From Corallium rubrum (lineage: Eukaryota > Cnidaria > Anthozoa > Scleralcyonacea > Coralliidae): DNA of 64,000 nt. The notes beneath the pieces are model-generated. The model was not told the origin of the DNA. It did not search any database and saw only the letters and a program-made list of their open reading frames with translations. Position 1 is the first letter of the stretch, and every line of letters starts with the position of its first letter. A program made the position numbers and the translations under genes. Of the stretch, positions 1 to 11,217 are shown piece by piece. Location of the stretch: the NCBI GenBank assembly GCA_964035015.1, contig CAXIUP010000106.1, forward strand, positions 468,419 to 532,418, given 5' to 3'.

Positions 1-143
1 GTGAGGTTCTCTTGTGTTCTTTGGAACCACATCGGCAGGTTCTTCCACTAATCATTGTGATGGTCCCATCATTATTTTCCTTTACTCCTCCGACAGCCTC
101 TTTTGCAGCTCTGATGAGGCTTGCATCCACTTCATCATCCACT

Positions 144-174
<31 letters not shown>

Positions 175-485
175 CTGCATCATTCCCATAAGTATGCTGT
201 AAGGCTTGTCTCTTTGCCCACTTCTTTCTTTCTAATTGATCCTCTGCTCTGGCCACTTTCATTTGAATTCTGTTCCTTTTCTTCTTGTCTGTTCTACCCT
301 TTTCTACCTCTTTCATTCTCTTCATAACCTGTGCTTGAAGAGCCTCAACAATGGCTGGAATTACTGGTAGCTTCAGTCTGTCGTAAAGGTCTTTTATCCA
401 GTGGTAGCTTTTGCCTTTAACTTGGAAGCACCAAGACATATTCCCCTGACATAGCCCACAGTTTGTCGAAGTGATGTAATGAAGT
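1..485 (-). CDS. Exon 3 (partial) of Mutator-like transposase-domain gene
   Basis: This is the third visible exon of the minus-strand gene that starts at 3483, and it runs off the window's left edge. The acceptor is a TTTTTAG at 492-486. The exon joins exon 2 by completing an AGA codon, and the frame then stays open to base 1. The peptide is lysine- and arginine-rich, has a run of Asp from a (GAT)n tract near 144-171, and has a likely coiled-coil stretch before it. Near the edge comes a Cys-Arg-Cys motif that may open another zinc-binding site. No domain is recognised here. The assignment rests on phase continuity and the open frame. Confidence 0.6.
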
Positions 486-754
486 CTAAAAATGCAATAA
501 AAAGAAATCTGAAATCATGTATTGTAGTTAACTTTTGTGAGTTTGCAGCAGATAGGTAAACATGGGTGTCCATCGCACTCAAATTCTGGGACAAGGATCA
601 AACTACCCTGTAACTTGATGGCCAGTATAAATTCAAACTACCCGGACCAAGAGCAATGGCTAAAATTGTGTAACTGGTTTGATTGTGCGATTTATTTTTT
701 GGGTTATCTGAGTACATGCACATAATGACTTAGAAATGTGTGGGCTTCAACTTT

Positions 755-790
755 CATACTCCCAAAAGTTGGCAAACTTTTGGGAGTATG
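755..790. repeat. Perfect 16-bp hairpin in intron 2
   Basis: CATACTCCCAAAAGTT at 755-770 is followed after four bases by its exact reverse complement at 775-790. It lies in the intron between exons 2 and 3 of the Mutator-like gene. It may be a tiny foldback or MITE remnant. Confidence 0.7.
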
Positions 791-1011
791 ACATCCCAAC
801 AAATAACAATTGATAGGAAACTGTAGCTATGTAGTTATGATAAAAACCCTAAAAAGTAGAATGCTGTGCACACAGTGTTTTGATCGATGTTTTGAATTTA
901 AACATTCAAGTAATAAAATAACATTCTCATGGTAATTATAAAATTTAGTTCGATACCCCAATCAAAGTGGATTAACTATCGCCACTATTTGAGTGTGATA
1001 ACTTCACTTAC

Positions 1012-2254
1012 CTACAAAGACTTTGATCTTTGGATCGAAATGCAGGCAAGACCGAGAAATGGGCCTCGCAGAGATTCGAGTGCCCCCGTCCCATTGTTGG
1101 ATGGATGACATTTTCAGCATCACCAGCCCGCCGTTCACATTCAATCTGGTATGCCAGCCAGTGGTACTCGCAGGTCAGGGTTGTTTTGGTCTTGTATGGT
1201 TTTCCAGAGCATTTTATTTCTTCACCTTCTTCGCAACTCTTACAAGAACAAATCAAATTCTTGTGAAAACCACATGTTTCCCCTTCACCCCATTCATGCA
1301 CATCCCTGCTGTGATACTTCCCAAGGGCTCTCATTCTTCTTGCATACTCTCCAGCATCCTTACATTGTTGTAGGCAACAGAAGTGATTTAATCGGGCATT
1401 CTTCAGAAAGACATCTCTAAGACACCCACATCCTGGCTTGTGTCTTTCGCAATGGCACTTTGCAGTAAGGACTGAGGGAAACTTGTCCTTGTAGCTTCTT
1501 TTGATGTCCACAGAAAACAACTTTTTTTTTGCTACATCCTTCAGCTGGTTGTAGTGCGCTCTACCAACATGTCCTCCACATTTGAAGACTTTAGCATCCG
1601 GCTGGTGCTTGTGTAGAGATAATGCAGAACTTGAATCAGCATCTTGCCATACAACCTCGATCTTGCAAGATTCCTCTGTTGCCTCTTCATAGCATTCTTC
1701 AGCAAGAATCCCCTCCATTGACTTGGCAGTACCTCCATATAAATCATCCTCTACAACATCATCACTTCCCCGCATACACTTGTGGCCATACCATAGCAAT
1801 CCTCCAGTTAAATAATTCTTTACAATAAAGGAGCCATTCTTACTAAAATGCCCTCGGGTTTGCCAAACACCATCCGATGTAACTACTGCCCGCTCCCAAC
1901 TTCCCAATTCTTCAGATGATAGCTTTTTCATTCTATCCTTCTCATCCTCACACATTTCGTTGAGGATATCCATTATATTTGGATATATCAATTTTATTAC
2001 TTCATAATACGGGTTCTTCGAAATGCATGCTATGCCAAGACATTCTCTCAATGTTCTGGAGAACTTTGCATAACCATGGCCAGTAATGAAGAATGCCACT
2101 GCCAGAGCAAGACCAACAACAGTTCTTCTTGACCCCTCGACGAGTGTTGAACCACTAAAATTAATCTTTCTCAGTTGACATCCCGTACATGAGAATGTTA
2201 GATTCAACGTTCCACCAAGCCCTGTTGGCTCTACTTTGGTCACAACTAAGATTC
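1012..2254 (-). CDS. Exon 2: Mutator-like DDE transposase domain
   Basis: This large central exon is open throughout. It has the hallmarks of the Mutator-like transposase domain found in many invertebrate genomes: a DGVWQTRGH block with a candidate first catalytic Asp, a WQDADSSS block with a candidate second acid, and a CGGHVGRAH block. A Cys/His-rich tail follows (CHCERHKPGCGC and later CxC/CxxC pairs), probably binding zinc. It is preceded by a good acceptor (TTATTTACAG) and ends at a strong donor (TTTGTAG|GTAAGTG). The intact three-exon frame suggests a recently active transposon gene or a domesticated host gene. It does not resemble the SWIM-type MULE at 9456-11217. Family placement is from recognised motifs, not a search. 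Confidence 0.65.
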
Positions 2255-2482
2255 CTGTAAATAAGAAAACATATTTTTTAAACCAGTCATAACTTGGACA
2301 TCACGATACAATATGTTCACAGAATATATAACATTTATCTTCAACTGTTAGTAATATGTCTCATGAGCAAGACTTTCACAACAGGAGAAGATAATAAAAT
2401 CTGTTTATTATACCGTTATTATATAGATTTGTTTTATCATACTTATAAAACAAAGTTCTGTGTTGCATATTTATAAGTAATA

Positions 2483-2808
2483 ACATGACTTGAGGGAAAT
2501 TAGCGATTAAATTTCCCCACCACCGAGGGAAGATTTGTGAACTTTTACAAATCTTCCCGAGGCAAAGGGGAAATTTAATCACTAATTTCCTGAAAAGTCA
2601 TGGTATTAGTTTGTAATATTATGATCGCCAAGGAAAACTTTGAGAATCTTACCGACAGGAAATTTACATGGTTGATCAGAGAAGTTGCATCTAATTTTCC
2701 CGTGCATGTTGATGAGGGAAAATATATGCAAGCGGGAAATTTAGAAGAAGACAAAGGATTTCTTTGTCTTCTAATTTTCCCTCATCAACATGCACGGGAA
2801 AATTAGAA
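2483..2808. repeat. Two foldback repeats in intron 1
   Basis: The first foldback spans about 2483-2602, with arms ending in CATGACTT and AAGTCATG and an inner stem around an AGATTTGT loop region. The second spans about 2692-2808 and pairs TAATTTTCCCGTGCATG with its complement at the other end. Both are rich in GGGAAATT-type words, so they may be one MITE family inserted twice in the 760-bp intron. Confidence 0.65.
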
Positions 2809-3014
2809 GACAAAGGATAAATTTCCCTCTTGCATGAGCGATGAGGGAAATACGAGGTTTACATTCCCCCAGAGAACAAAAGAATCCGAGGCGATCATGG
2901 TATTATTATATTTAATATCTGGAGAAGTAAATATACGCTAATTTGTGCTAAATTAATTTACTGCAAGTAAAGTGTATCAAACGTTTTACGGTTTTAGACA
3001 TAAAGGAAACGTAC

Positions 3015-3483
3015 CATTACATTTGTCGGTAGAGCATCGAGAAGTTTTGTTGATGTCATCCACAAGTCTGGTGATTTGTGTAGACTCGCACACCACCAAA
3101 CGCCGTTCAACTTCTATGCCGCTTTTAAATTGCGAGGTAGATGGCTTGGACTCATCTTCAGGCTGGTATTCCTCGCTATTGCCTTCAGAAGTCTGTGAGG
3201 ATGATTCTTCAACCTCGTCAAGGCACAATTCCATTTTCCTGCAATGAAGCTCTTCCCTTACTTCACTTTGCGTTCGGTACTTGGTTTTCCCAGGTGAATA
3301 GTAATCGACTAAATCACGCGTCTCCCCTTCCCGAATATCGTTTTCCCACTGAGCTGGTAGTGTAAACCCTTGACGAGACATTAATCCCATCCCTTGTGCT
3401 TCCGCGCTTTTCTTTCCTTTGTCAGACATCATCTTCTTTCTCTCTTTCTTCGATAACTTTTTTCTCTTCGGTAAAGACGCCAT
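3015..3483 (-). CDS. Exon 1 of Mutator-like transposase-domain gene
   Basis: The first coding exon begins at an ATG followed by a very basic stretch (MASLPKRKKLSKKERKKM), a likely nuclear localisation signal. An acidic, Ser-rich middle follows, and the end is CSTDKCNG. The donor G|GTACGT at 3014 leaves one base over, which combines with the first two bases of exon 2 to form Gly. That phase match is the reason for joining the exons. No domain is recognised in this part. Confidence 0.6.
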
Positions 3484-4187
3484 GTTGGTTTGCAGCAATG
3501 CAGCGTGTAAGAAATACTGGTAACTAGTTATCCGGAAGTGAATTGGCTGTCACACCCCATGTCGTGCCACTTAATTAGCCTACGCCTAGCAACGTAACAA
3601 CAAATCGAAAATAATCAAGAAACAAAGCTATTTTATGTGCCCAGCATTCTTTCAACCAGCGGTTTTCTCATTTAGAATGGCGGAAAATGCACTGGTTGAC
3701 TGATTGCTCTGTATTTCTTCCTTTCTTTAACCTACAATTGCGCTTTCAGTGAATATTTTTTGAAACAACAACATGACAGGTAATACAATTTTTCGTTTTA
3801 TTCTTACTCTATTTATCCATTCTCTATGAAACTTGGCAAGGTAATAGCCTTAACAGTAACGAGCATTTCTGTGTTCGCTCCATATGTTGCAATCATTCAT
3901 TGATGAAATTAAGATTTTTTTGTATCTCAATAATTGAACACCCAACAAATATTTTACTAAAACGTATCACAAGTGGAGCGAACACAGAAAGGACCGTCTG
4001 TGTGGTTAACTAAAGAATTAAAACTAAAAACAGCAATATATTACATTAACACAGATCAAATATGATTTTCTGAATTTTGATGCCCCCCACGGGGGCGTCC
4101 GCTAATTAAATTAGCGCTTTGGTTCAGACTCGAAACCCATAAAAAATTATTCCTTTAATGACATAGTACACATGCTGTAAATGTGAA
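3484..4187. other. Intergenic stretch upstream of the Mutator-like gene
   Basis: No coding region is supported here. It would hold the 5' UTR and promoter of the minus-strand gene starting at 3483, and it separates that gene from the decayed polymerase. The words GAGCGAACACAGAAA and the complement of the same phrase occur about 100 bases apart (3860-3990), a weak inverted pair. Confidence 0.4.
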
Positions 4188-6029
4188 TCACAGCAACTGC
4201 TTATGTGATTTTTTATTAATTTTCCCAAAAATTGATTTTTGCCTGGGCAGATACCTTAACCTTAACCTGCTTGGATATTCAAAGTCCACCTCTAGTATCA
4301 ACCCCTTTTTACTATCCTCTTTGTATTTAGCTAGGTTTACCATACTTATCTCTTTTTCATTCAACCATCTAAAGCCACCAGTTGGTAGGTATTGTGACAT
4401 AGCCCAACCATAGAGATTGTTTGCATCCAAATACATGAGATACTTTGAGGGCGCCTCATCATCGTAACTCTTCGTGTATTTGTTGTTAATATATCACGTA
4501 TCTATGGGTTAGGTATGAAATACCACCTCTCATCCCCTTCTCAATAAACTGAAACATATCAATGTCAGTAATTAGTTCTAACTTCATATTAGTCATCTTC
4601 AGCATAGCATCCCATGACATTCCAGAACTTTGTAGTATTGGGTGCAGGTCTTTCTGAAATTTTCAAACACATCGGCTAATAGTAAAACGTCAGACTTTAG
4701 GTACAAATCATGGTATTCACCCATATTTTTTAGTTTAAATTTATCCCAAACGTTTTGTCCGTGATTGTATGCTTCATCCGTAATGTGTTCGTCATTTAAA
4801 ATACTGTAAAAGGCTTCTTTTGATGGTAACTGTATTTTACCGAATTTATTAAAGCTATCCATATAATCCTAAGGGTATACCCTAGTCATAAGCTGTAGCC
4901 TATCATTTTGGAATTCCTCATTTGTATATTTGAACGCTTCTTCAGGTAGATTGCTGACTAGTTTGTCAAGACTGGAGACATAAACTGGAAGTTGTCAAGA
5001 AATGCAAGATTTTTACCAAGCATAAATGACATGTATTTTTCCATATTATTTGGGATCACATTGATATCCATATTGAATTTGCCGATTTCCTGCATAAAAA
5101 TGAGCCACGTAGATTATGTAATATTACTGGTATCTTGTCGGTGGGTCGGAAGCTTTTGTTACACACCTGATGCGCTGATCCCCTATATTTACCTGTTACA
5201 TGGCAATGATCTCTGACTGTGATATCACCCTTCCTAGCACTTCCTAGCTCTCTTAAAGTCTTGCTTATCTGTTGTTGTTAAAATCATGTCTTTATTAAAA
5301 TTCTCTTACTTTTCGGCAGTAATTTACCTCTTCAAGCATAGCTTCCGTGAATTTATTAACTGCATTTTCACCATGGAATACCTTAACTGGCTTACTGTAG
5401 GTGTCATCATAACAACATACCACTTTGTAACCATATCCACAGTCTGTGTCTTTGATAAGCTTGAGTGTATGATTTACTATTATTTGGTTTGCAACCGTCT
5501 ATCTTTTCGGTAATTGCTTCAAAATCTGAATAAATGACAAACGGAACTTGCAGCTGCTTGTGGAAGTTTTCGTATTTTAATATATTGTTACCTTTGGTGG
5601 GCATTTTTATAGCCCAAACACCATTAACTTGTATACAGTTTTCTGAGTGGTCATTCAACACCCTATCTGAGCTAAAACATTAGAGACAGTGCATGCAGAA
5701 ATTTTTTTTTATGCTCATACTTGGATTGACTGTACACAAACCGGTTGAAGTCCTTGATTAGTACCTAATGCTTTTTTTCACCCTCTGTGATTAGTGTAAC
5801 TTTCTTTTGAGATATAAATTGGGAACGGTTGCTTGTTTTCATATCCGAAAACGTTGATGTTGATAGCATTTTGTTTCTCTATTTTATGGTAACTCTTCTG
5901 ACTAGCTGGAAAGTCTACACCAGAGTAGTTTAGCTGACTTACATATGCTTTGTCCGCTTTCTTGATCTGCTGTGGGTTGCTGTCATGTTGATTTAGTGAT
6001 AGCTTTCTTTCTATCAACATCATTGTCAT
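4188..6029 (-). pseudogene. Decayed Polinton-type B-family DNA polymerase
   Basis: Minus-strand fragments in several frames match, in order, the Polinton polymerase at 24101-27662. They are an N-terminal block (6029-5778), the exonuclease I region with YSDFEAITEK (near 5530), a VRDHCHVTG zinc/HNH-like block (near 5200), the exonuclease III region YLKSDVLLLADVFE (near 4700), and polymerase motif A, MYLDANNLYGWAM (4436 downward). Motifs B and C are absent because the homology stops near 4188. Stops, shifts and gaps separate the blocks. It differs at many residues from the 24-kb copy, so it comes from another, older Polinton lineage. No other genes of that element are recognised next to it. Confidence 0.85.
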
Positions 6030-6301
6030 ATTTGGGTTTTCAATATGTTTTTGATTCCATTATACTAAATTACTATATATTTACGCCTGTATTCTGAAAG
6101 CTCACTCACACTCACCCTTAAGGTGCACTCAGGTGAGCGACACTTAAGTGGGATTGAAGGGCTAGTGGGAGTGGAGTTGGAGTTGAACTTTCCACTCAAT
6201 AAGAGGACTCGCACTCTACAAAATCGTGTTAATTTGTATTCATAGAGCTTACTGGAGCGTGTGTGTGTGACTTGCACTTGTACGATAAAGAATAATTAGC
6301 A

Positions 6302-7172
6302 ATACAACATGATTACACAAACTAGGCAATATTTTTCAGAATTGGAAAAGTCGCTTTTGACTGAATTAGTTGATAAACACAAAAATGTTCTTGAGAAAAT
6401 TACAGAATGATCAACAAGAAAAATAAAGCATGGGCAAGCGTGGCTGACCAATTTAATTTTCAGACGGGAGTAAAGAAGCGTGAGGCAAAGCAATGAGGAA
6501 ATGTTGGGAAAATATCAAGTCTCGTGTTAAGAATCAACTGGCTAAAGAGAAAAGAGAAGTTAAATTAACTGGTGGCGGTACTGCCTTACCTGTACAAGAT
6601 GAAGCAACGAGTGCCGTAGCATCTATAATCCCAGCGCAAATAGACGGCATGGAGAACCCATTTGATGACGATAATTATGACACTGGTAAGATGAGTATAT
6701 GTATTAGAAAATACATATGTATTGACAAATAAAAACTCAGCTGAATGAATGTATTCCTTGTAACAGATATATCATTATTAAATCAATACAAGATAATGCA
6801 AGATGTGAACAAAGATAATGTATTTCAATGATGTGTTTTGGCAGATAATAAAGACGAAGAAGACGACTCCTCGCCAGTAACTACATCTCAACCGAAACAG
6901 CTGCAGTCCTCCTCGTTGATTTTGGATGCTGCTTTGAATATGTCTAGAAAGCCCTGAATCAAACACGTTGTTTGGACATGCAACAAAAGCAGCATGAAGT
7001 TGAGATGGAGCTCCTGGAAATCAAGAAAAGTTGCATGTTGAATGAACATAAGAGAAAAATGGAGGTTCTGGATGCAGAATTTGAATACTGGCAAAGCAAA
7101 AACCAGGCCAAGGATAACAAAAATAAACGCATATGTCATGAACATGATACAAGACAGCGTGTCACTAATTGA
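6302..7172 (+). pseudogene. Myb/SANT-like protein of a PIF/Harbinger element
   Basis: The first part reads as a Myb/SANT-like DNA-binding domain of the NAIF1-like type, in more than one frame: RQYFSELEKSLL, then a W-containing helix, then RKCWENIKSRVKNQ and KLTGGG. A donor follows TATGACACTG (|GTAAGATG, near 6687), and an exon resumes after TTTTGGCAG near 6844 with compatible phase. A further shift then leads to a Gln/Glu/Lys-rich coiled coil (MQQKQHEVEMELLEIKK) ending at 7172. PIF/Harbinger transposons usually carry such a Myb-like partner beside the transposase. A transposase fragment lies convergently just downstream, so I infer one decayed element. Confidence 0.6.
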
Positions 7173-7249
7173 CATATGTATAATATTATAATTTATTTCA
7201 CTTATCGCATTTATAAATTGGGATGAGATAAACATGTTGTGTTAACAAA

Positions 7250-7600
7250 ATCAACTGCATCTGTAAACGTTATGTGTTGTTATTAATGCCATGCGCGTTG
7301 CATTTCCTAGGCCTCTAACAACACCATGCATATGTGGTACTTCTTCATCATCATGAGGGTCACGTTGTGGGTCTTCCATTGGATCATTTCGTCTTTATAA
7401 AATTTTACAATACCGCTGTAGCAATAATAATGCTAAGCGTGGTTTGCATTTTAGTTCGAAGAGACATTGACAGACATGGAAACAACCTCTTCCAAGTCCC
7501 AAACATTTTCTCCACATTTTTGTCTATTTATAAACCCAAACTAATTGCCCCATGTTTCCCTGGGGTGGGAGGTTCTGATTACAAGTGCATAAGGCTATGT
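7250..7600 (-). pseudogene. PIF/Harbinger (HARBI1-like) transposase C-terminal fragment
   Basis: On the minus strand, 7510-7400 reads VEKMFGTWKRLFPCL, then LRTKMQTT and IIIATAVL followed by a stop. This is the characteristic HARBI1-like end of the DDE domain, where His-Asn normally follows. In another frame, 7390-7250 reads DPHDDEEVPHMHG and GLGNATRMALI, typical of the C-terminus. The nonsense codon and frame changes show decay. The upstream catalytic part is missing. It faces the Myb-like gene at 6302-7172, the usual two-gene content of this superfamily. Confidence 0.6.
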
Positions 7601-7689
7601 GGGCATGAGCATGACAAAAAATTTATGAGAAATATGTGTACATGTAAATCAAAATTTTAAATAACATTTGAGTTGAATTAATAGTACAG

Positions 7690-8751
7690 TAAATGTACAG
7701 AAAATATTACAAAATACAGTAGTATAGTCTTAGATGTATGTTGAACCATTTTTCTGTTTCTTCTCCTGGTCACCAATTGGTTCTTGCAGTTCCTGTAATT
7801 AGAAGTGGTTAATGTTTAGTGGTAATGCATGTACTAGTTACGAGTAATTGCCTTTAGAAAATTTCTATTGTCTGCAGTAAGGTTGGATTTTACTTGTTAG
7901 TAGAGCTACGCTGTATTAAAGTGCATAATACATGGCCCGACAGAAATACAGCTAGTATATATATATATATATATAGTATGTAAGTGTTCACACATCTGGC
8001 AATACCACTCATCTGTTTCATTTGTTACACTCACACACGTCCTTTATCAAAGAGATTAGAATAACGACTGTAAATTATTGTAAATAATTACTTTGAGCAT
8101 GTAAAGCTAGTCAATATATGCTTCTGTATATACTGCAGTAGCTGACAAGTTTTATGTAGTAATTTATTCTTACCAGTGATGCCAGCTGGCACACTCGTCA
8201 CACATGATCATGTTTTCATAATGTGAGGTTTTACAGTTGTGGCATCTCCATCCCTCTTTGAGATTATTAACTGCAATACAATAATAAGAAATTGTACCAT
8301 ACTTGAGGTTAACACAATAAATGATTATTGCTGCATCAACTTATAATAAACATGACACATTGGAATAGATATTGCATGCTTGCAACCAAATGTCTTTTTC
8401 ATATTACTGGCAAACTAAAAATTTCAATTTTAGCTGAGCTAAGCTACAATACATGACAGCTAGATTCAGTCCAATTACTGAAACTACATAATTATATTAC
8501 AATGATGTATTAATTCTCTTCCTAATGACCTTACAGCTGTTATAAATATACTCACATGCAGTATGGACTCTTTCCCATGCCTTAGTGCTGCAATATGTCT
8601 TGATTGCACTGATATTATAGTCAAGCACTTCTTCTGATGGATGTTTATCATCAAGGTTAATGTCCTTTTCCAAGATTACTCTTCCTGAATTTCTTATAGC
8701 CTGAACTGTGCTCTCAGGTACATCAAACCACTTCAACATTGTATACACATC
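7690..8751 (-). pseudogene. 3' exons of the MULE gene with a PHD-like finger
   Basis: Three exons join in phase on the minus strand: about 8751-8556 (donor CAT|GTGAG), 8270-8174 (acceptor TTGTATTGCAG, donor CTG|GTAAG) and 7792 to about 7690 (acceptor AATTACAG). The middle exon encodes CHNCKTSHYENMIMCDECA followed by SWHHW, the first half of a PHD-type zinc finger; the last exon gives WNCKNQLV and a short tail. The first exon is helical and of unknown function. Because MULE-SWIM proteins can end in such fingers and no other start is seen, these are probably the tail of the transposase gene at 9456-11217. That link is inferred. Confidence 0.5.
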
Positions 8752-9361
8752 TTAAAAGAAAAAGCACAGTATAGTGCTTTCACTATACTTAAACTGCAAA
8801 TTACTTTACAATTACGTCATCTGAGTATATGCTAGTACTACTGTATATAGGCAAATAGTTGTTTTTTGTTTGTTGTTTTTTTTAATGCAGCTAATACTTC
8901 AATTGTGTGTTTCTATGTGTAGAATTTGTGTTTCTAAAATGATAATGACATGAGATCAAACAACCTCAAGATTTTTGTGGAAAAATTGATACAATCTCGA
9001 AAATTTGTTTAAGTACATCAACGTGTAATTTTCCATGTAATTAATAAATGTTTGCTATTAATGCAGTTCTGTATATTGTTGCACCTGTGTTGCTCTAGCT
9101 CTGCTCTGTCTTTTTCCATGAAATATGACTTATATGTAATAAAACTCACTTTCTCTTCCCCACACTTTGAAAACATTTCACCAACATCTTTTCTAGAAAG
9201 TTTACTAAAGCGGCAGTTACTTGCACGTTTTCTCTTCTTTTTTGTTGAGTGGAAACGAAGCTGGGTCTCTATATTCTTAAGAGTGTAATAAAAGTAGCGT
9301 GCTGCGTAGGCAGTGTAGAAAAAAAATCGAAATATAGTAAGGTTAGATATACTGCCGAAAC
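8752..9361. other. Intronic or intergenic stretch
   Basis: A polypyrimidine-rich acceptor (TTTCTTTTAAG) lies just before 8751. The rest is AT-rich and shows no supported gene. If the exons on either side belong to one gene, this is an intron of that gene. Confidence 0.35.
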
Positions 9362-9457
9362 AGAGAACGTAGGAGTCTAACGTTTCGAGTGAAAGCCCTT
9401 CGTCAGAGAGGGGCTGACGAAGGGCCTTCGCTCGAAACGTTGACTCATACGTTCTCT
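9362..9457. repeat. Foldback hairpin, GTTTCGAG family
   Basis: AGAGAACGT at 9362 pairs with ACGTTCTCT at 9449-9457. Inside it, CGTTTCGAGTGAAAGCCCTT pairs with AAGGGCCTTCGCTCGAAACG around a short loop. A related hairpin with CGTTTCAAGCGGA and TCCGCTCGAAACA lies near 52352-52456. Confidence 0.75.
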
Positions 9458-11217
9458 ATATTCTTGTTTGCTGGACAGTACCTTGTTTCTTTGAGCTGTT
9501 GCAGTGGTTTGTGCTTGTGTTAGTTTGTAGCGAAGTGAATAGGCAACGTGTCGAATTTAATTGTTTCTCAAACTGTTGTAATGCGGATTTATCATCACAG
9601 GTTTGAACACTGTCAGCAAGAACAAGAAGTTTGTCCCTTAATCTCTCTCTTAGTATTTTAACATCTTTCGTTGCCCCAGCATTCTGATTCAAGTGTTCTG
9701 CCATTAATTGGACTTCTGTATCTTTGTACTTAGTTACATGTTCACTTGACTGACGTGAGCTGTCTGGAACTGGTTTACCATCCTGGTTGGTTTGCTTGTC
9801 TGATAACAAAAACCGCTGCAAGAGATGTACATGTTTGCAAATTGTGGCTTGAATTAGGCTATCTGGGCAGTTGCACACATATTGATGTATACAGATTCTA
9901 CAATTTATGCACTTTGACAGCTGGGGTCTGTGCAGGAATCAGGTTGTTTGGCAACAATGTACGTGTTTCTCCCATCCTCTCCTGTAACATGCCATCTTAG
10001 TTCGTCAAGAACCTCAATCCCATCAGTGCTCATTGCCTTGCTTCTGATTTAATTGATTTAACAGCTTTATTTTGGCAATAAATAAATTTAGATTTACATA
10101 CATACATTTGTACAGACAAGAAGTAGACAGGCTAATTATACATGTATAAAAATTAAAATTGAAAGATGACTGATACGAAGTGACATAAAAACGAATTATA
10201 AATAAAATATGTGCCAAAATCTGGTAAAGCACAAACGGGACTGAGTCCCATGCAAGGTGCTCACCATCTAATCTTAAATCTAGCTTCTGTTGTGGCGATC
10301 GTGGATAACTCGTTGCTTGTGACAACTTTTCCCCTTTGTCAGCGTTATCATTCTCTCGAAGTATTTGTCTCTGACATACTTGAGTAGATTCATCAAGCAG
10401 TTGTCGACCCTCTTGTTTACTTTACCCTTGAGGTAACTGTAATTTAAACACGATGAAATGCCTCCACTTTCATGTTCGTATTTATGCCCATTCCTGCACG
10501 ATAACAATATGCCCACATCTCTTTCCTTTCAGACCACTCTCGCTGGAAATAATAAAAAAAAACAGGGCTGAGGGATGGTAGGTCCTCTAGAAGCTGATGA
10601 AAATAATCTTGAAAGGTGACTTTATCCATTTCTTGTAAAACTACCCGTAACATTTTATATATTTCTGCTGCGGTATCCAAGTCATCTACTTCGGCCCTTA
10701 ATTCTTCCTGCCAGGATTTGTCGACATGCCACGTGCAGAGCAGCCTCGCATTTATACCAATCCATGCATTGTAAAACTGACTGGCCATGTCTGACATTAC
10801 CCAGCGAGGTGACAAGATTCCACAGTTCTGCTTTAGCATATTGTAAAAAAGGCACATGTGTGTAAAATCCTCATGATTAGACAAGCACCAGCCTATTGGG
10901 AAACCTTCACCATGCTCATCGGTTACCATCACCGTTGTTAACAGGAAATCGTACCCTGTAGTTCCATGGGTTCAATGAATACAGACCCCCTTTCCTGCAA
11001 ATTTTTGTGCCATCAGTTTTTGGAAAGGTGTCTGGATAACTATCATGAAATCCTCTTTGAATAAGTCGACATTCTCTGCGGGGTCCTTGCCTTGGAATTT
11101 ACAGAAAAGAACCGGGTTGTTCTCACTGGCTTTCAATTCTTCCACCCAGGCTCTCACACTTTCCTGATCATTTGAATGTCTTTGCACTTGGCTAACTCCA
11201 AATAAATACTCCAATAT
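9456..11217 (-). pseudogene. MULE transposase with SWIM finger, broken
   Basis: Minus-strand blocks read, N to C: QVQRHSNDQESVRAWVEEL (near 11190), a region ending GKGVCIH-stop-THGTTGYDF (near 10970), TDEHGEGFPIGWCLSNHEDF, RWVMSDMASQF with the second catalytic Asp, and LLCTWHVDKSW. Near 9870 a SWIM-type zinc finger CNC(x9)CKH is followed by VHLLQRF. This is the MULE (Mutator superfamily, MULE domain plus SWIM) architecture. The first catalytic position, normally Asp in a CxDSTHGT context, is His, and the adjacent Ser codon is TGA, so this copy cannot encode an active enzyme. An intron-like gap lies around 10030-10270. The upstream part of the gene continues at 29892. Confidence 0.75.

Noticed and set aside
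2483-2808. CRISPR-like array
   Set aside because: The repeats are foldbacks that pair with each other; there are no regular direct repeats with unique spacers.
7334-7660. A 108-codon plus-strand open frame
   Set aside because: The minus strand here encodes recognisable HARBI1 motifs; the plus frame is its shadow.
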